Assembly (NCBI GenBank): GCA_937996825.1
Contig: CALKUJ010000347.1
Location: 1 to 28,908, forward strand
DNA length: 28,908 nt
Direction: 5' to 3'
Origin: an uncultured Polynucleobacter sp.
Lineage (GTDB): Bacteria > Pseudomonadota > Gammaproteobacteria > Burkholderiales > Burkholderiaceae
The position numbers and the translations under genes were made by a program. Within the stretch, counting starts at the first letter, position 1, and each line of letters opens with the position of its first letter. This document shows, piece by piece, positions 8,615 to 17,300 of the stretch. The notes under the pieces were generated by a model. That model ran no database searches, had not been told where the DNA came from, and saw only the letters and a list, made by a program, of their open reading frames with translations.

Positions 8615-9517
8615 ATGATGAACCGAATTTTCCCAATTGTTGCCGGCCTCTTTATTTTGATTGGCCTTTTATCGTCAACCATTTTTGTTGTTGACCAGCG
8701 TCAGTACGCAGCAGTGTTTGCCTTTGGTGAACTCAAGCGCGTGGTTGAAGAGCCTGGTTTGCAATTCAAATTGCCGCCACCGTTCCAGAGCGTTCAATTT
8801 TTTGAGCGCCGTATTTTGACCATTGATACTCCAGATGCTGAGCGTTTCATCACGGCTGAAAAGAAAAACCTATTGGTTGATTCTTTTGTGAAATGGCGCA
8901 TTGTTGAACCACGTAAATTCTTTATCAGCTTCAGAGGTGATGAGCGTATGGCTCAAGACCGTTTGAATCAGTTGGTCAAATCAGCACTGAATGAGGAATT
9001 CACCAAGCGCACTGTGCGTGAGTTGATTTCTGAGCAGCGCGAACAAGTCATGCAAAACATCCGTAAAAAAGTTGCTGAAGAAGCAGCCGACATTGGTATT
9101 GAGATTGTGGATGTTCGTTTGAAGAGAATCGATTTGCTGGCAGAAATCAGTGAGTCAGTATTCCGTCGTATGGAAGCAGAGCGCAAGCGTGTAGCCAATG
9201 AGCTGCGTTCAACAGGTTCTGCTGAGTCTGAAAAGATCAGAGCTGATGCTGAGCGCCAACGCGACATCATTTTGTCCAAAGCTTATCGTGATGCCCAAAA
9301 AATCAAAGGTCAGGGCGATGCACGAGCCACTGCTTTGTATGGTGAAGCATTTAACCGTGACCCACAATTTGCTCAGTTTTACAGAAGTCTTGAGGCCTAT
9401 CGCAGCAGCTTTAAAACCAAGCAGGACTTGATGGTCATGGACCCAAGCTCTGAGTTCTTAAAATTCATGAAGAGTAGCAGACCGCAATCTTCTAATTCGG
9501 GTGCGGTGGCCAAGTAA
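8615..9517 (+). CDS. hflC: FtsH protease modulator HflC
   Basis: HflC is the partner of HflK in the SPFH complex that regulates FtsH. The sequence has an N-terminal membrane anchor (about residues 5-25, IFPIVAGLFILIGLLSS), then the SPFH domain starting at VDQRQYAAVFAFGELK, and a charged helical segment rich in Arg, Glu and Ala (about 180-250). The length of 300 residues is typical. AGGAG at 8601-8605 sits nine bases before ATG 8615; the second ATG (8618) is a less well placed alternative. The stop codon overlaps the hisZ start by one base (TAATG). Confidence 0.96.
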   Translation: MMNRIFPIVAGLFILIGLLSSTIFVVDQRQYAAVFAFGELKRVVEEPGLQFKLPPPFQSVQFFERRILTIDTPDAERFITAEKKNLLVDSFVKWRIVEPRKFFISFRGDERMAQDRLNQLVKSALNEEFTKRTVRELISEQREQVMQNIRKKVAEEAADIGIEIVDVRLKRIDLLAEISESVFRRMEAERKRVANELRSTGSAESEKIRADAERQRDIILSKAYRDAQKIKGQGDARATALYGEAFNRDPQFAQFYRSLEAYRSSFKTKQDLMVMDPSSEFLKFMKSSRPQSSNSGAVAK

Positions 9518-10683
9518 TGAATCGCTGGTTACTCCCTGAAAATATTGCAGATATCTTGCCTTCAGAGGCTAGAAAGATTGAAGATTTACGTCGTATTCTT
9601 TTAGATCGTTTCCAGGCCTATGGCTATGAATTGGTCATGCCTCCTATGTTGGAGTATTTGGATTCATTATTGACTGGTTCTGGCCAAGATTTAAATCTAA
9701 AAACATTTAAATTGGTTGATCAGATTTCAGGTCGAACTCTGGGCTTACGTGCAGATATGACCCCTCAGGTTGCCAGAATCGATGCGCACCTATTGAATCG
9801 CCAAGGTGTTACACGCCTTTGCTATGCTGGATCAATCCTTCATACCCGAGCTGCTGCTGGATCAAGTTCTAGAGAACAGTTGCAATTGGGCGCTGAAATA
9901 TATGGCCATGCTGGTTGGGAAGCGGATCTAGAGATCCAAGCTTTGCTAAATGACGTCCTCAATTTAAGTCAAGTTGGTTTAATCACCTTGGACATGTCTC
10001 ATGCTGGTCTTTTGACGGCTATTTTGGGTGATTTCTCGCCAAAACCTGAATCACTCGATGCTCTTTACTCTGCTTTACAGACCAAAGATTTGCCAGGTTT
10101 GAATTCAGCTCTCCAAGATTGGCCGGCTGATGTTAAATCAGCTGTTTTGGCTTTGGCCAATCTGAGCGGCTCACCTGAAAAAGTCTTGGCCCAGGCCCGT
10201 CAAAACCTGCCTAAAACTGGGGCGGTAAAAGCGGCTTTGGATGAGTTAGAGCGTCTTTGTGCAGCGGTTGCAGCATTGCCAAATGCTCCCCAACTGAACT
10301 TAGACCTCTCAGACCTGAAAGGTTACCAGTATCACAGTGGGGTGATGTTTGCCGCCTACGTTGAAGGCTTGCCGGTTGCTATTGCCCGCGGTGGTCGTTA
10401 TGACATGGTTGGTAAGGCTTTTGGTCGATCACGTCCAGCCACAGGTTTTTCATTAGATATCATGACATTAGCTCGTATTTCTAAGAAAGACTCTAGGAAA
10501 ACTGCGATTCTAGCTCCTTGGTCAAATGACTCAACATTGAGTCAAGAGATCGCTCAATTGCGCTCGCAAGGCCAAGTTGTGATTCAGTTACTACCTGGTC
10601 ACGAACAAGATGGTGATGAGTTTCATTGCGATCGAGAGCTAGTGAATCAAAAAGGTGCATGGGTCGTTAAGACAAGAGCGTAA
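9517..10683 (+). CDS. hisZ: ATP phosphoribosyltransferase regulatory subunit HisZ
   Basis: HisZ is a histidyl-tRNA synthetase-like protein that does not charge tRNA. It binds the short form of HisG, and the complex carries out and regulates the first step of histidine synthesis. The class II core is recognisable (LGLRADMTPQVARIDAHL, a motif-2-like region near HTRAAAGSSSREQLQLG, and RGGRYD), but the synthetase RGLDYY motif is replaced by GYQYHSG (269-275), the form expected for HisZ, and the anticodon-binding domain is missing. Its presence implies a short HisG elsewhere in the genome. It is translationally coupled to hflC and followed by purA after 44 bases, the usual betaproteobacterial order. 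Confidence 0.94.
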   Translation: MNRWLLPENIADILPSEARKIEDLRRILLDRFQAYGYELVMPPMLEYLDSLLTGSGQDLNLKTFKLVDQISGRTLGLRADMTPQVARIDAHLLNRQGVTRLCYAGSILHTRAAAGSSSREQLQLGAEIYGHAGWEADLEIQALLNDVLNLSQVGLITLDMSHAGLLTAILGDFSPKPESLDALYSALQTKDLPGLNSALQDWPADVKSAVLALANLSGSPEKVLAQARQNLPKTGAVKAALDELERLCAAVAALPNAPQLNLDLSDLKGYQYHSGVMFAAYVEGLPVAIARGGRYDMVGKAFGRSRPATGFSLDIMTLARISKKDSRKTAILAPWSNDSTLSQEIAQLRSQGQVVIQLLPGHEQDGDEFHCDRELVNQKGAWVVKTRA

Positions 10684-10727
10684 AATGCTCGTTTGCACAA
10701 TTTCTAATTAATTTTTTCTTGGTTCCT

Positions 10728-12074
10728 ATGTCTGTACAGAAATCTAGCGGTAAATCCGGTCGTAACGTTGTTGTGATTGGCACCCAGTGGGGTGATGAGG
10801 GTAAAGGTAAGATTGTTGACTGGTTAACCGATCATGCTGAGGGTGTGGTTCGTTTTCAGGGTGGTCACAATGCTGGTCACACATTGATCATCAATGGTCA
10901 AAAGACAATTTTGCGTTTGATTCCATCTGGAATCATGCGTCCAGGCGTGACTTGCTACATTGGTAACGGTGTGGTTTTGTCCCCAGAGGCTCTATTCAAA
11001 GAAATTGGTGAGCTTGAGGCTGCTGGTGTTGATGTCCGTTCACGCCTTAAGATTTCTGAAGCAACTACCTTGATTTTGCCGTACCACGTGGCCATTGATC
11101 ACGCCCGTGAAGCCAAGCGCGGTAATGCAAAGATCGGCACAACCGGTCGTGGTATTGGCCCAGCTTATGAAGATAAAGTGGCGCGCCGTGCCCTAAGAGT
11201 GCAAGACCTATTCTTCCCAGAGTCTTTTGCTGAAAAACTCAAAGAAAACCTCGAATATCACAATTTCGTATTAACTCAGTACTTCAAAGCACCCGCCTTG
11301 GACTTTGCTGAAGTCAGAGACAGCATGTTGAGCTATGCCGAACAGTTACGTCCATTGGTGGCCGATGTTTCAAGCGATTTGGATGCGGTCCAAAAAGCCG
11401 GTAAAAACTTGTTATTCGAAGGTGCGCAGGGCGCATTATTAGATATCGACCACGGTACTTATCCATTTGTGACATCTTCTAACTGTGTGGCAGGTAATGC
11501 GGCCGCTGGTTCTGGTGTTGGTCCAGGCAGTCTTCATTATGTGCTTGGCATCACCAAAGCTTATTGCACACGCGTGGGTTCAGGTCCTTTCCCAAGCGAG
11601 TTATACGATCATGCCAATCCGAAAGCTCAAGACCCAATTGGTCTTCGTTTGGCCGAGATTGGTAAAGAGTTTGGCTCTGTGACGGGTCGTCCACGCAGGA
11701 CTGGTTGGTTGGATGCGGCAGCATTGAAGCGCTCGATTCAGATCAGTGGCGTGACAGGCCTTTGTATGACCAAACTGGACGTTTTAGATGGTCTAAAAGA
11801 ATTGCGTCTTTGTGTTGGTTATAAGCTAGATGGTAAGACTTTGGATGTCTTGCCACGTGGCTCTGATGCAGTTGCTAGATGTGAGCCGATTTATGAGACT
11901 TTCCCGGGTTGGTCTGAGACCACCGTGGGTATTCAGAAGTGGGATGAGTTACCAAAAGCAGCTCAAACCTACCTTCGTAGGGTTGAAGAAGTGGCTTGCG
12001 TTCCTATCGCCATGGTTTCAACAGGTCCAGACCGCAATGAAACCATCTTGCTGCAACACCCATTTGAAGCTTGA
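10728..12074 (+). CDS. purA: Adenylosuccinate synthetase
   Basis: PurA joins IMP and aspartate with GTP to give adenylosuccinate, the first committed step to AMP. The signature WGDEGKGK (residues 21-28), the active-site motif GHNAGHT, the GTTGRGIGPAYEDK segment and the C-terminal GPDRNETI are all present. With ATG 10728 it has 448 residues, slightly long because of a serine- and lysine-containing N-terminus (SVQKSSGKSGRN). An in-frame TTG at 10719 is less likely. The leader before the ATG is T-rich and lacks a recognisable Shine-Dalgarno sequence. The gene closes the long plus-strand run; a strong terminator follows 18 bases after the stop. Confidence 0.97.
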   Translation: MSVQKSSGKSGRNVVVIGTQWGDEGKGKIVDWLTDHAEGVVRFQGGHNAGHTLIINGQKTILRLIPSGIMRPGVTCYIGNGVVLSPEALFKEIGELEAAGVDVRSRLKISEATTLILPYHVAIDHAREAKRGNAKIGTTGRGIGPAYEDKVARRALRVQDLFFPESFAEKLKENLEYHNFVLTQYFKAPALDFAEVRDSMLSYAEQLRPLVADVSSDLDAVQKAGKNLLFEGAQGALLDIDHGTYPFVTSSNCVAGNAAAGSGVGPGSLHYVLGITKAYCTRVGSGPFPSELYDHANPKAQDPIGLRLAEIGKEFGSVTGRPRRTGWLDAAALKRSIQISGVTGLCMTKLDVLDGLKELRLCVGYKLDGKTLDVLPRGSDAVARCEPIYETFPGWSETTVGIQKWDELPKAAQTYLRRVEEVACVPIAMVSTGPDRNETILLQHPFEA

Positions 12075-12092
12075 TCATTGATACATTCAGAT

Positions 12093-12118
12093 AAAACGGC
12101 GCTTTAGGCGCCGTTTTT
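12093..12118 (+). terminator. Intrinsic terminator after purA
   Basis: AAAACGGCGC (12093-12102) pairs perfectly with GCGCCGTTTT (12108-12117) around the five-base loop TTTAG, and the T-run continues to 12118. The A-run on the left means it could also work on the minus strand, but no minus-strand gene lies upstream, so it most likely ends the purA transcript. Confidence 0.92.
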
Positions 12119-12195
12119 CTTTCCGGATAAAGGAATTTCTGCGGTAGTTTTGATAAATTATTATGAATTGACACATTCTTATAAGACAATGGGAT

Positions 12196-14673
12196 ATGAC
12201 TAAAAAAAGTACTAAAGGCACATTGGCTCTATCCGAGTCAAAAGCAAAAAATCTCCCAGAAAAGCAAGGCACGGTGCAAGGTCACCGAGACGGATTTGGA
12301 TTTGTCATTCCTGACGATGGCGGTGAAGATATCTTTTTAAATGAGCGCGAGATGTCGCGTGTGATGCATCACGATAAAGTGATTGTCAGAGTTTCTGGGG
12401 TGGATCGACGTGGTCGCCCGGAAGGTCAAATCAGCGAAGTGCTCATGCATGCCAATCAATTTGTGATTGGTCGTTTATTGAATGAAAACGGCGTTTTAAT
12501 TTGTGCTCCTGAGGACAAAAGAATCGGTCACGATATTTTGATTCCACCCAAAGGTCAGGGTAACGCTAAATTAGGCCAAGTGGTTTCTGTTGAAATCATT
12601 GATTACCCAGACAGTTATCGCCAAGCAGTTGGTCGAGTGGTTGAAGTTCTGGGTGAGATTGATGACCCAGGCATGGAAATCGAAATCGCCGTGCGTAAGT
12701 ATGGCGTGCCACATTTATTTTCTCCTGCTGCTAGCAAAGAAGCTGAGGCATTGCCTGATGAGATCAGAGATGAAGACCTAGAGGGACGCATTGATTTGCG
12801 CGATATTCCTCTGGTGACCATTGATGGGGAAGATGCTCGCGACTTTGACGATGCCGTTTACTGTGAACCAGTGACTTGGGGTAAAGAAAAAGCTTGGCGC
12901 TTGATTGTTGCTATTGCTGATGTATCTCACTACGTCAAGCCTGGTCACCCACTCGACACCGATGCTATCAGCCGCGCAACATCTGTTTACTTTCCGCGCA
13001 GAGTGATACCCATGCTGCCGGAAAAAATATCGAATGGTCTGTGTTCGCTAAAGCCTGAAGTTGACCGCTTGTGCATGGTTTGTGATGCGGTGATTGATGT
13101 ACATGGTGAGGTGCAGGCTTATCAATTCTATCCAGCGGTGATGCATTCAGCACAGCGCTTCACTTACAACACCGTTTGGGAAATTCTAAGTAACTCAAAT
13201 GGCCCTGAGGCTGCTCGATTCAAACACCTTAAAAAGAACCTGGATCGTCTATACAGTCTTTACAAGGTTTTACGTGCTGCTCGCGATAAACGTGGCGCGA
13301 TTGATTTTGAGACAACTGAAACTCAAATCATCAGCAATGCTTTGGGCAAGATTGAGCGTATCGAGCCAAGAGTGCGTAATGAGGCTCATCGTGTGATTGA
13401 AGAATGTATGCTCGCAGCCAACGTTTGCGCAGCTGATTTCTTGGATAAAAATGGCCACGCGTCTTTATTCCGAGTTCATGCTGAGCCTTCAGTTGAAAAG
13501 TTATTGACGCTCAAGCAAGTATTGAGAACGGCCGGATTAAATTTGGGCGGCTCTGATAAGCCAAGACCAAAAGACTTTGCTAAGTTGATTGAAGAGATCA
13601 AACCGAGACCTGATGCGAGCATGCTCCAGTCAGTGGTCTTGAGGTCTATGCAACAAGCTGTGTATCAACCTGATAACTATGGTCACTTCGGTTTGGCGTA
13701 TCCCGCTTACGCTCATTTCACAAGCCCAATTCGTCGTTATCCAGACTTGTTGGTTCATCGTGCTATCAAGGCCATCTTGGCGAAGAAGACGTATTCACCA
13801 AGCATACCGTCCGACGTGGTGTTGAACTTGGCCATGCCCAAGAGTGGTCCTGGTCGCGTGAATGCTGCGAATGCCAAGAAGTCTCACGAAGAAGGCAAAT
13901 CAAAACCTGCAGCAAAAACAGCTCGAGGTTCTAAGGGTAAGCAAGAGGCATCAACGTCCATGGCAGCTTGGGCCCAATTGGGTGTTCATTGCTCCTCTAA
14001 TGAGCGCCGTGCTGATGAAGCTTCCAGAGATGTTGAGGCCTGGTTGAAGTGTTATTACATGCGCGATCATCTTGGTCAGGAATACGCTGGCACGATCACT
14101 GGTGTTGCAACGTTTGGCTTATTTGTTCAACTGGAAAGCCTTTTTGTTGAAGGTATGATTCATATCAGTGAACTGGGTGGTGATTACTATCAATACGATG
14201 AAGCCAGACAAGAACTGCGTGGTGAACGCACAGGTATTCGTTACAGACTAACTGATCGAGTGCATGTTTTGGTCAGTCGAGTTGATTTGGATGCACGCAG
14301 AATCGAATTCAGCTTGGTTAAACCAAATGGTGATAGAAATGGTGTTGCTGGCATTGGCGCCAGTGACCGTTTCTCACAAGTTGATCAAGGTCGAGGCAGT
14401 AAATCAAATCGACATCCTGGCGCTAAGAAATCTTCATCAAGATCTCACTCAAGTTCAAGAGCTAATCCGAACTCAAGTGCTACTCAAGCAGGTGTGAGAG
14501 GGTCTCGTGGTGCCGCAGGAGATTCTTCTGGTGGTTTATCATCACCACCCGCTAAGTCAGCAGGCGCAGCTAAAAAGAAAACCGCTGCGGCCAAGGCTGG
14601 TAAAAAACCTAAAAAAGCAAGCAATGCCAAATCAAAAGGGCATGAGTTAAGTATTCGTAAAGGTCGTCGTTAA
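12196..14673 (+). CDS. rnr: Ribonuclease R
   Basis: RNase R is a processive 3'-5' exoribonuclease that degrades structured RNA. Domains in order: a lysine-rich start, cold-shock/OB domains (about 22-160), the RNB catalytic domain with DGEDARDFDD (210-219, metal-binding aspartates) and HFTSPIRRYPDL (507-518), an S1 domain (about 627-708), and a long Lys/Ser/Ala-rich tail (709-825). Compared with E. coli RNase R as I recall it, an extra low-complexity basic segment of roughly 50 residues (about 531-588) interrupts the region between HRAIKAILAKK and LGVHCSSNERRADEASRD. The gene begins 121 bases after purA; no promoter is convincing, although TTGACA occurs at 12168-12173. Its stop overlaps rlmB by one base. 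Confidence 0.95.
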   Translation: MTKKSTKGTLALSESKAKNLPEKQGTVQGHRDGFGFVIPDDGGEDIFLNEREMSRVMHHDKVIVRVSGVDRRGRPEGQISEVLMHANQFVIGRLLNENGVLICAPEDKRIGHDILIPPKGQGNAKLGQVVSVEIIDYPDSYRQAVGRVVEVLGEIDDPGMEIEIAVRKYGVPHLFSPAASKEAEALPDEIRDEDLEGRIDLRDIPLVTIDGEDARDFDDAVYCEPVTWGKEKAWRLIVAIADVSHYVKPGHPLDTDAISRATSVYFPRRVIPMLPEKISNGLCSLKPEVDRLCMVCDAVIDVHGEVQAYQFYPAVMHSAQRFTYNTVWEILSNSNGPEAARFKHLKKNLDRLYSLYKVLRAARDKRGAIDFETTETQIISNALGKIERIEPRVRNEAHRVIEECMLAANVCAADFLDKNGHASLFRVHAEPSVEKLLTLKQVLRTAGLNLGGSDKPRPKDFAKLIEEIKPRPDASMLQSVVLRSMQQAVYQPDNYGHFGLAYPAYAHFTSPIRRYPDLLVHRAIKAILAKKTYSPSIPSDVVLNLAMPKSGPGRVNAANAKKSHEEGKSKPAAKTARGSKGKQEASTSMAAWAQLGVHCSSNERRADEASRDVEAWLKCYYMRDHLGQEYAGTITGVATFGLFVQLESLFVEGMIHISELGGDYYQYDEARQELRGERTGIRYRLTDRVHVLVSRVDLDARRIEFSLVKPNGDRNGVAGIGASDRFSQVDQGRGSKSNRHPGAKKSSSRSHSSSRANPNSSATQAGVRGSRGAAGDSSGGLSSPPAKSAGAAKKKTAAAKAGKKPKKASNAKSKGHELSIRKGRR

Positions 14674-15470
14674 TGTCTGATAGAGATTCAAAAAAAGACC
14701 AATCGCCAAGACAACAAGGTGGTGATGGTAAGCCAATGATTTTAGGTTTCCATGCCGTGATTGCAAGATTGCGTCAAGATCCTGAATCATTGAGAACGGT
14801 CTATATCGATCCAGCAAGACGCGATCGCAGAATGCAAGACTTCATTAAATCGGCAGAACCTATTTTAGGTAGACGTCTACATCAAGCAGACACGGAACGA
14901 TTGAGAACTTTGGCTGGTAATGATCGTCACCAGGGAGTGGTGGCTTTTGCGGATACCATCTCTAAAGTTCAAACCTTGGATGAGTTATTGGATGCTTTGA
15001 GTGGGCCAGCACTTTTATTGATTTTGGATGGTGTGACCGATCCTCACAATCTTGGGGCATGCCTTCGAGTCGCCGATGGTGCAGGTGTTGATGCGGTGAT
15101 TGTGCCTAAAGATCGCTCTGCACACTTGAATGCCACGGTGAGCAAAGTGGCCAGTGGTGCAGCTGAAACCATGCCTTTGATTGCTGTGACCAATTTAGCC
15201 AGAACCATGCGCGAGCTTCAAGAAGCTGGTGTTTGGCTAATTGGAACAGATGATCAGACTGAAAAAACACTGTACGACATGGACTTCACAGGCCCTGTAG
15301 CTTTAGTGATGGGTGCCGAAGGCGAAGGCATGCGAAGGCTGACAAGAGAAACTTGTGATGAGCTTGTCAAAATACCGATGATGGGTGGTGTGGAAAGCTT
15401 GAACGTCTCTGTTGCCAGCGGTGTTGCTTTGTATGAGGCCAGAAGACAGAGGATTGCTAAAGCAGGTTGA
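14673..15470 (+). CDS. rlmB: 23S rRNA (guanosine-2'-O)-methyltransferase RlmB
   Basis: RlmB is a SpoU-family (SPOUT knot) methyltransferase that methylates the ribose of a guanosine in 23S rRNA (G2251 in E. coli). The N-terminal substrate-binding domain starts at about residue 20 (ILGFHAVIARL). The knot domain shows motif 1 DGVTDPHNLGACLRVADGAG, motif 2 LVMGAEGEGM and motif 3 IPMMGGVESLNVSVASGVAL. At 265 residues it is slightly longer than usual because of a charged N-terminal extension. Start and stop touch rnr (TAATG), so translation is coupled; the rnr-rlmB pairing is also found in enterobacteria. It converges on tal with 18 bases between stop codons and no visible terminator. Confidence 0.95.
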   Translation: MSDRDSKKDQSPRQQGGDGKPMILGFHAVIARLRQDPESLRTVYIDPARRDRRMQDFIKSAEPILGRRLHQADTERLRTLAGNDRHQGVVAFADTISKVQTLDELLDALSGPALLLILDGVTDPHNLGACLRVADGAGVDAVIVPKDRSAHLNATVSKVASGAAETMPLIAVTNLARTMRELQEAGVWLIGTDDQTEKTLYDMDFTGPVALVMGAEGEGMRRLTRETCDELVKIPMMGGVESLNVSVASGVALYEARRQRIAKAG

Positions 15471-15488
15471 CCCTCACAGAGTCACCTT

Positions 15489-16445
15489 CTAGGCCAGAAC
15501 CTTCTCTAGCTTTTCAATATCAGCACAGAACAAACGGATGCCCTCAGAAAGTTTTTCTGTGGCCATGGCGTCTTGGTTCAACTGATAGCGGAAAGATGCT
15601 TCATCAGCCTTGATGACATTCAATTGAAGAGCTTTTGCAGCATCTTTAGCCCCCTGAACCGTTAATGCTGGAGTCAAAGTTGCAGTGTTAGCTTGTAATT
15701 CTGCGAGCAGCTCTGGGCTGATGGTCAATAAATCACAACCCGCTAAATGGGTGATTTGACCAATATTTCTAAAGCTCGCCCCCATGACCTCGGTTGGGAT
15801 ATTGAAGTTCTTGTAGTAGTTGTAGATGCTTTTCACAGAAACGACACCAGGATCATTGGCGCCACCATGAACCTCATCTTGCCACTGCGCACCTAAAGAC
15901 TTTTTATGCCAATCTGTGATGCGCCCAACAAATGGTGAAATCAATTGTGCTTTTGCATCCGCACAAGCAACTGCCTGAATCAAGCTGAACAAGAGTGTCA
16001 TATTGCAGGCGATGCCCTCAGCTTGAAGGGTCTTAGCTGCTTGAATACCTTCCCAAGTGCTCGCTATTTTGATCAGTACTCGTTTTTTAGAGATACCGTT
16101 GGCCTCATATGCGGCAATGATTTCTCGGGCCTTTTTAATCGTGCCTGCTGTATCAAACGATAAACGAGCATCTACTTCGGTGGAAACTCGCCCTGGAACA
16201 ATTTTCAAAATCTCAAGACCAAAAGCCACAAGTAATGCATCAATCACCTGATCAACAGGTTTACCCACATTTTTAGCTTTGACATTCGCGATCAATGATT
16301 GATAGCTTGGCAATTGCGCAGCTTTTAGGATCAGTGATGGATTGGTCGTGGCGTCTTGCGGTAAAAAAGCTTGCATGCGCTCAAAGTCACCGGTATCGGC
16401 AACCACGGTCGTGTATTGTTTTAATTGTTCAAGTAATGTGCTCAT
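15489..16445 (-). CDS. tal: Transaldolase
   Basis: Transaldolase moves a dihydroxyacetone unit from sedoheptulose 7-phosphate to glyceraldehyde 3-phosphate in the non-oxidative pentose phosphate pathway. The sequence carries DATTNPSL (31-38) and the Schiff-base lysine in RVLIKIASTWEGIQAA (Lys126), with ACNMTLLFSLIQAVACADA and SPFVGRITDWH further on. The length of 318 residues fits the TalB-type family. It faces rpiA, another enzyme of the same pathway, across a 69-base gap (16446-16514) that must hold at least part of both promoters. On the minus strand a TTTACA lies at 16478-16483 with TCTAAA 18 bases on, but that pair would give an almost leaderless mRNA, so I do not call it. Confidence 0.97.
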   Translation of the reverse strand: MSTLLEQLKQYTTVVADTGDFERMQAFLPQDATTNPSLILKAAQLPSYQSLIANVKAKNVGKPVDQVIDALLVAFGLEILKIVPGRVSTEVDARLSFDTAGTIKKAREIIAAYEANGISKKRVLIKIASTWEGIQAAKTLQAEGIACNMTLLFSLIQAVACADAKAQLISPFVGRITDWHKKSLGAQWQDEVHGGANDPGVVSVKSIYNYYKNFNIPTEVMGASFRNIGQITHLAGCDLLTISPELLAELQANTATLTPALTVQGAKDAAKALQLNVIKADEASFRYQLNQDAMATEKLSEGIRLFCADIEKLEKVLA

Positions 16446-16514
16446 GGCTTCATTTTAGAATGCTTCTCGAATAATGCTGTAAATTAACTCTATTAATCAC
16501 CTAAACAGGTTTTC

Positions 16515-17207
16515 ATGTATACCCAAGATCAACTCAAAGCAATGGTGGCTGAGGCTGCTAAGGATGAAGTCCTAAAAAATATGGCTCCAGGCGGTATTTT
16601 AGGAGTTGGTACGGGTTCTACTGCTAATTTATTCATTGACGCGATTGCGCCACATCGAGCTCATTTTGCAGGGGTTGTATCCAGCTCGCAAGCCAGCACT
16701 GAGCGTTTGCAGAAGCATGGTTTCAAAGTCTTAGATAGCAATTCTGTGCAAAGCTTACCGATGTATGTTGATGGTGCTGATGAAATCGATCCCCATGGGC
16801 ACATGCTCAAAGGTGGCGGTGGTGCCTTGACCCGTGAAAAAATTGTGGCCCAATTGGCTCAATCATTCATTTGTATTTGTGATGGTAGCAAGCAAGTAGA
16901 AATGATGGGTAAGTTCCCATTGCCTGTGGAAATCATTCCTATGGCTCAAGCCCAAGTTGCTCGGGAATTAGAAAAACTGGGTGGGAACGTAACACTCAGA
17001 AAAGTCAAAGGCTCAGATTCGGTGTATGTGACTGATAATCAAGGATGGATTTTGGACGTTGCCGGACTATCTATCAAAGATCCTGTAGGTCTTGAGTCTC
17101 AAATCAATCAAATACCAGGTGTTGTTTGCAACGGGTTGTTTGCCAGAAGAAAAGCAAACGTTCTGCTGATTGGTGAGTCAGCGGGGGTACGCCGTCAGAC
17201 GTATTGA
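16515..17207 (+). CDS. rpiA: Ribose-5-phosphate isomerase A
   Basis: RpiA interconverts ribose 5-phosphate and ribulose 5-phosphate. The substrate-binding and catalytic motifs are all present: GTGST (32-36), YVDGADEIDP (around 84-93) and KGGGGALTREKI (99-110, with the catalytic glutamate and a phosphate-binding lysine). At 230 residues it is close to the family norm of about 220. AACAGG lies just before the ATG as ribosome site, and part of it could pair with ACCT at 16499-16502 in a very small stem. It diverges from tal and ends at a bidirectional terminator shared with yggX. Confidence 0.97.
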   Translation: MYTQDQLKAMVAEAAKDEVLKNMAPGGILGVGTGSTANLFIDAIAPHRAHFAGVVSSSQASTERLQKHGFKVLDSNSVQSLPMYVDGADEIDPHGHMLKGGGGALTREKIVAQLAQSFICICDGSKQVEMMGKFPLPVEIIPMAQAQVARELEKLGGNVTLRKVKGSDSVYVTDNQGWILDVAGLSIKDPVGLESQINQIPGVVCNGLFARRKANVLLIGESAGVRRQTY

Positions 17208-17246
17208 TGCCAAAGACTTGAGTAAAGCCTCAAGTAATGCCTCAAT

Positions 17247-17275
17247 AAAAAAAGGACGCAAATGCGTCCTTTTTT
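17247..17275. terminator. Bidirectional intrinsic terminator between rpiA and yggX
   Basis: GGACGC (17254-17259) pairs with GCGTCC (17264-17269) around the loop AAAT; a run of A precedes and a run of T follows, so the structure terminates in both directions. It sits between the convergent rpiA and yggX genes. A second small stem, CTTGAG/CTCAAG (17217-17222 and 17229-17234), lies upstream. Confidence 0.92.
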
Positions 17276-17300
17276 GTCTGTAGAGCTTACAGAAAATGAT

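Noticed and set aside
10719..10727. An upstream TTG start for purA
   Set aside because: It adds only three residues, has no ribosome site, and ATG 10728 is the more usual codon.
12150..12195. A sigma-70 promoter for rnr using TTGACA at 12168
   Set aside because: The base positions 16-18 downstream do not give a good -10 element, and TATAAG nearby is too close to that -35.
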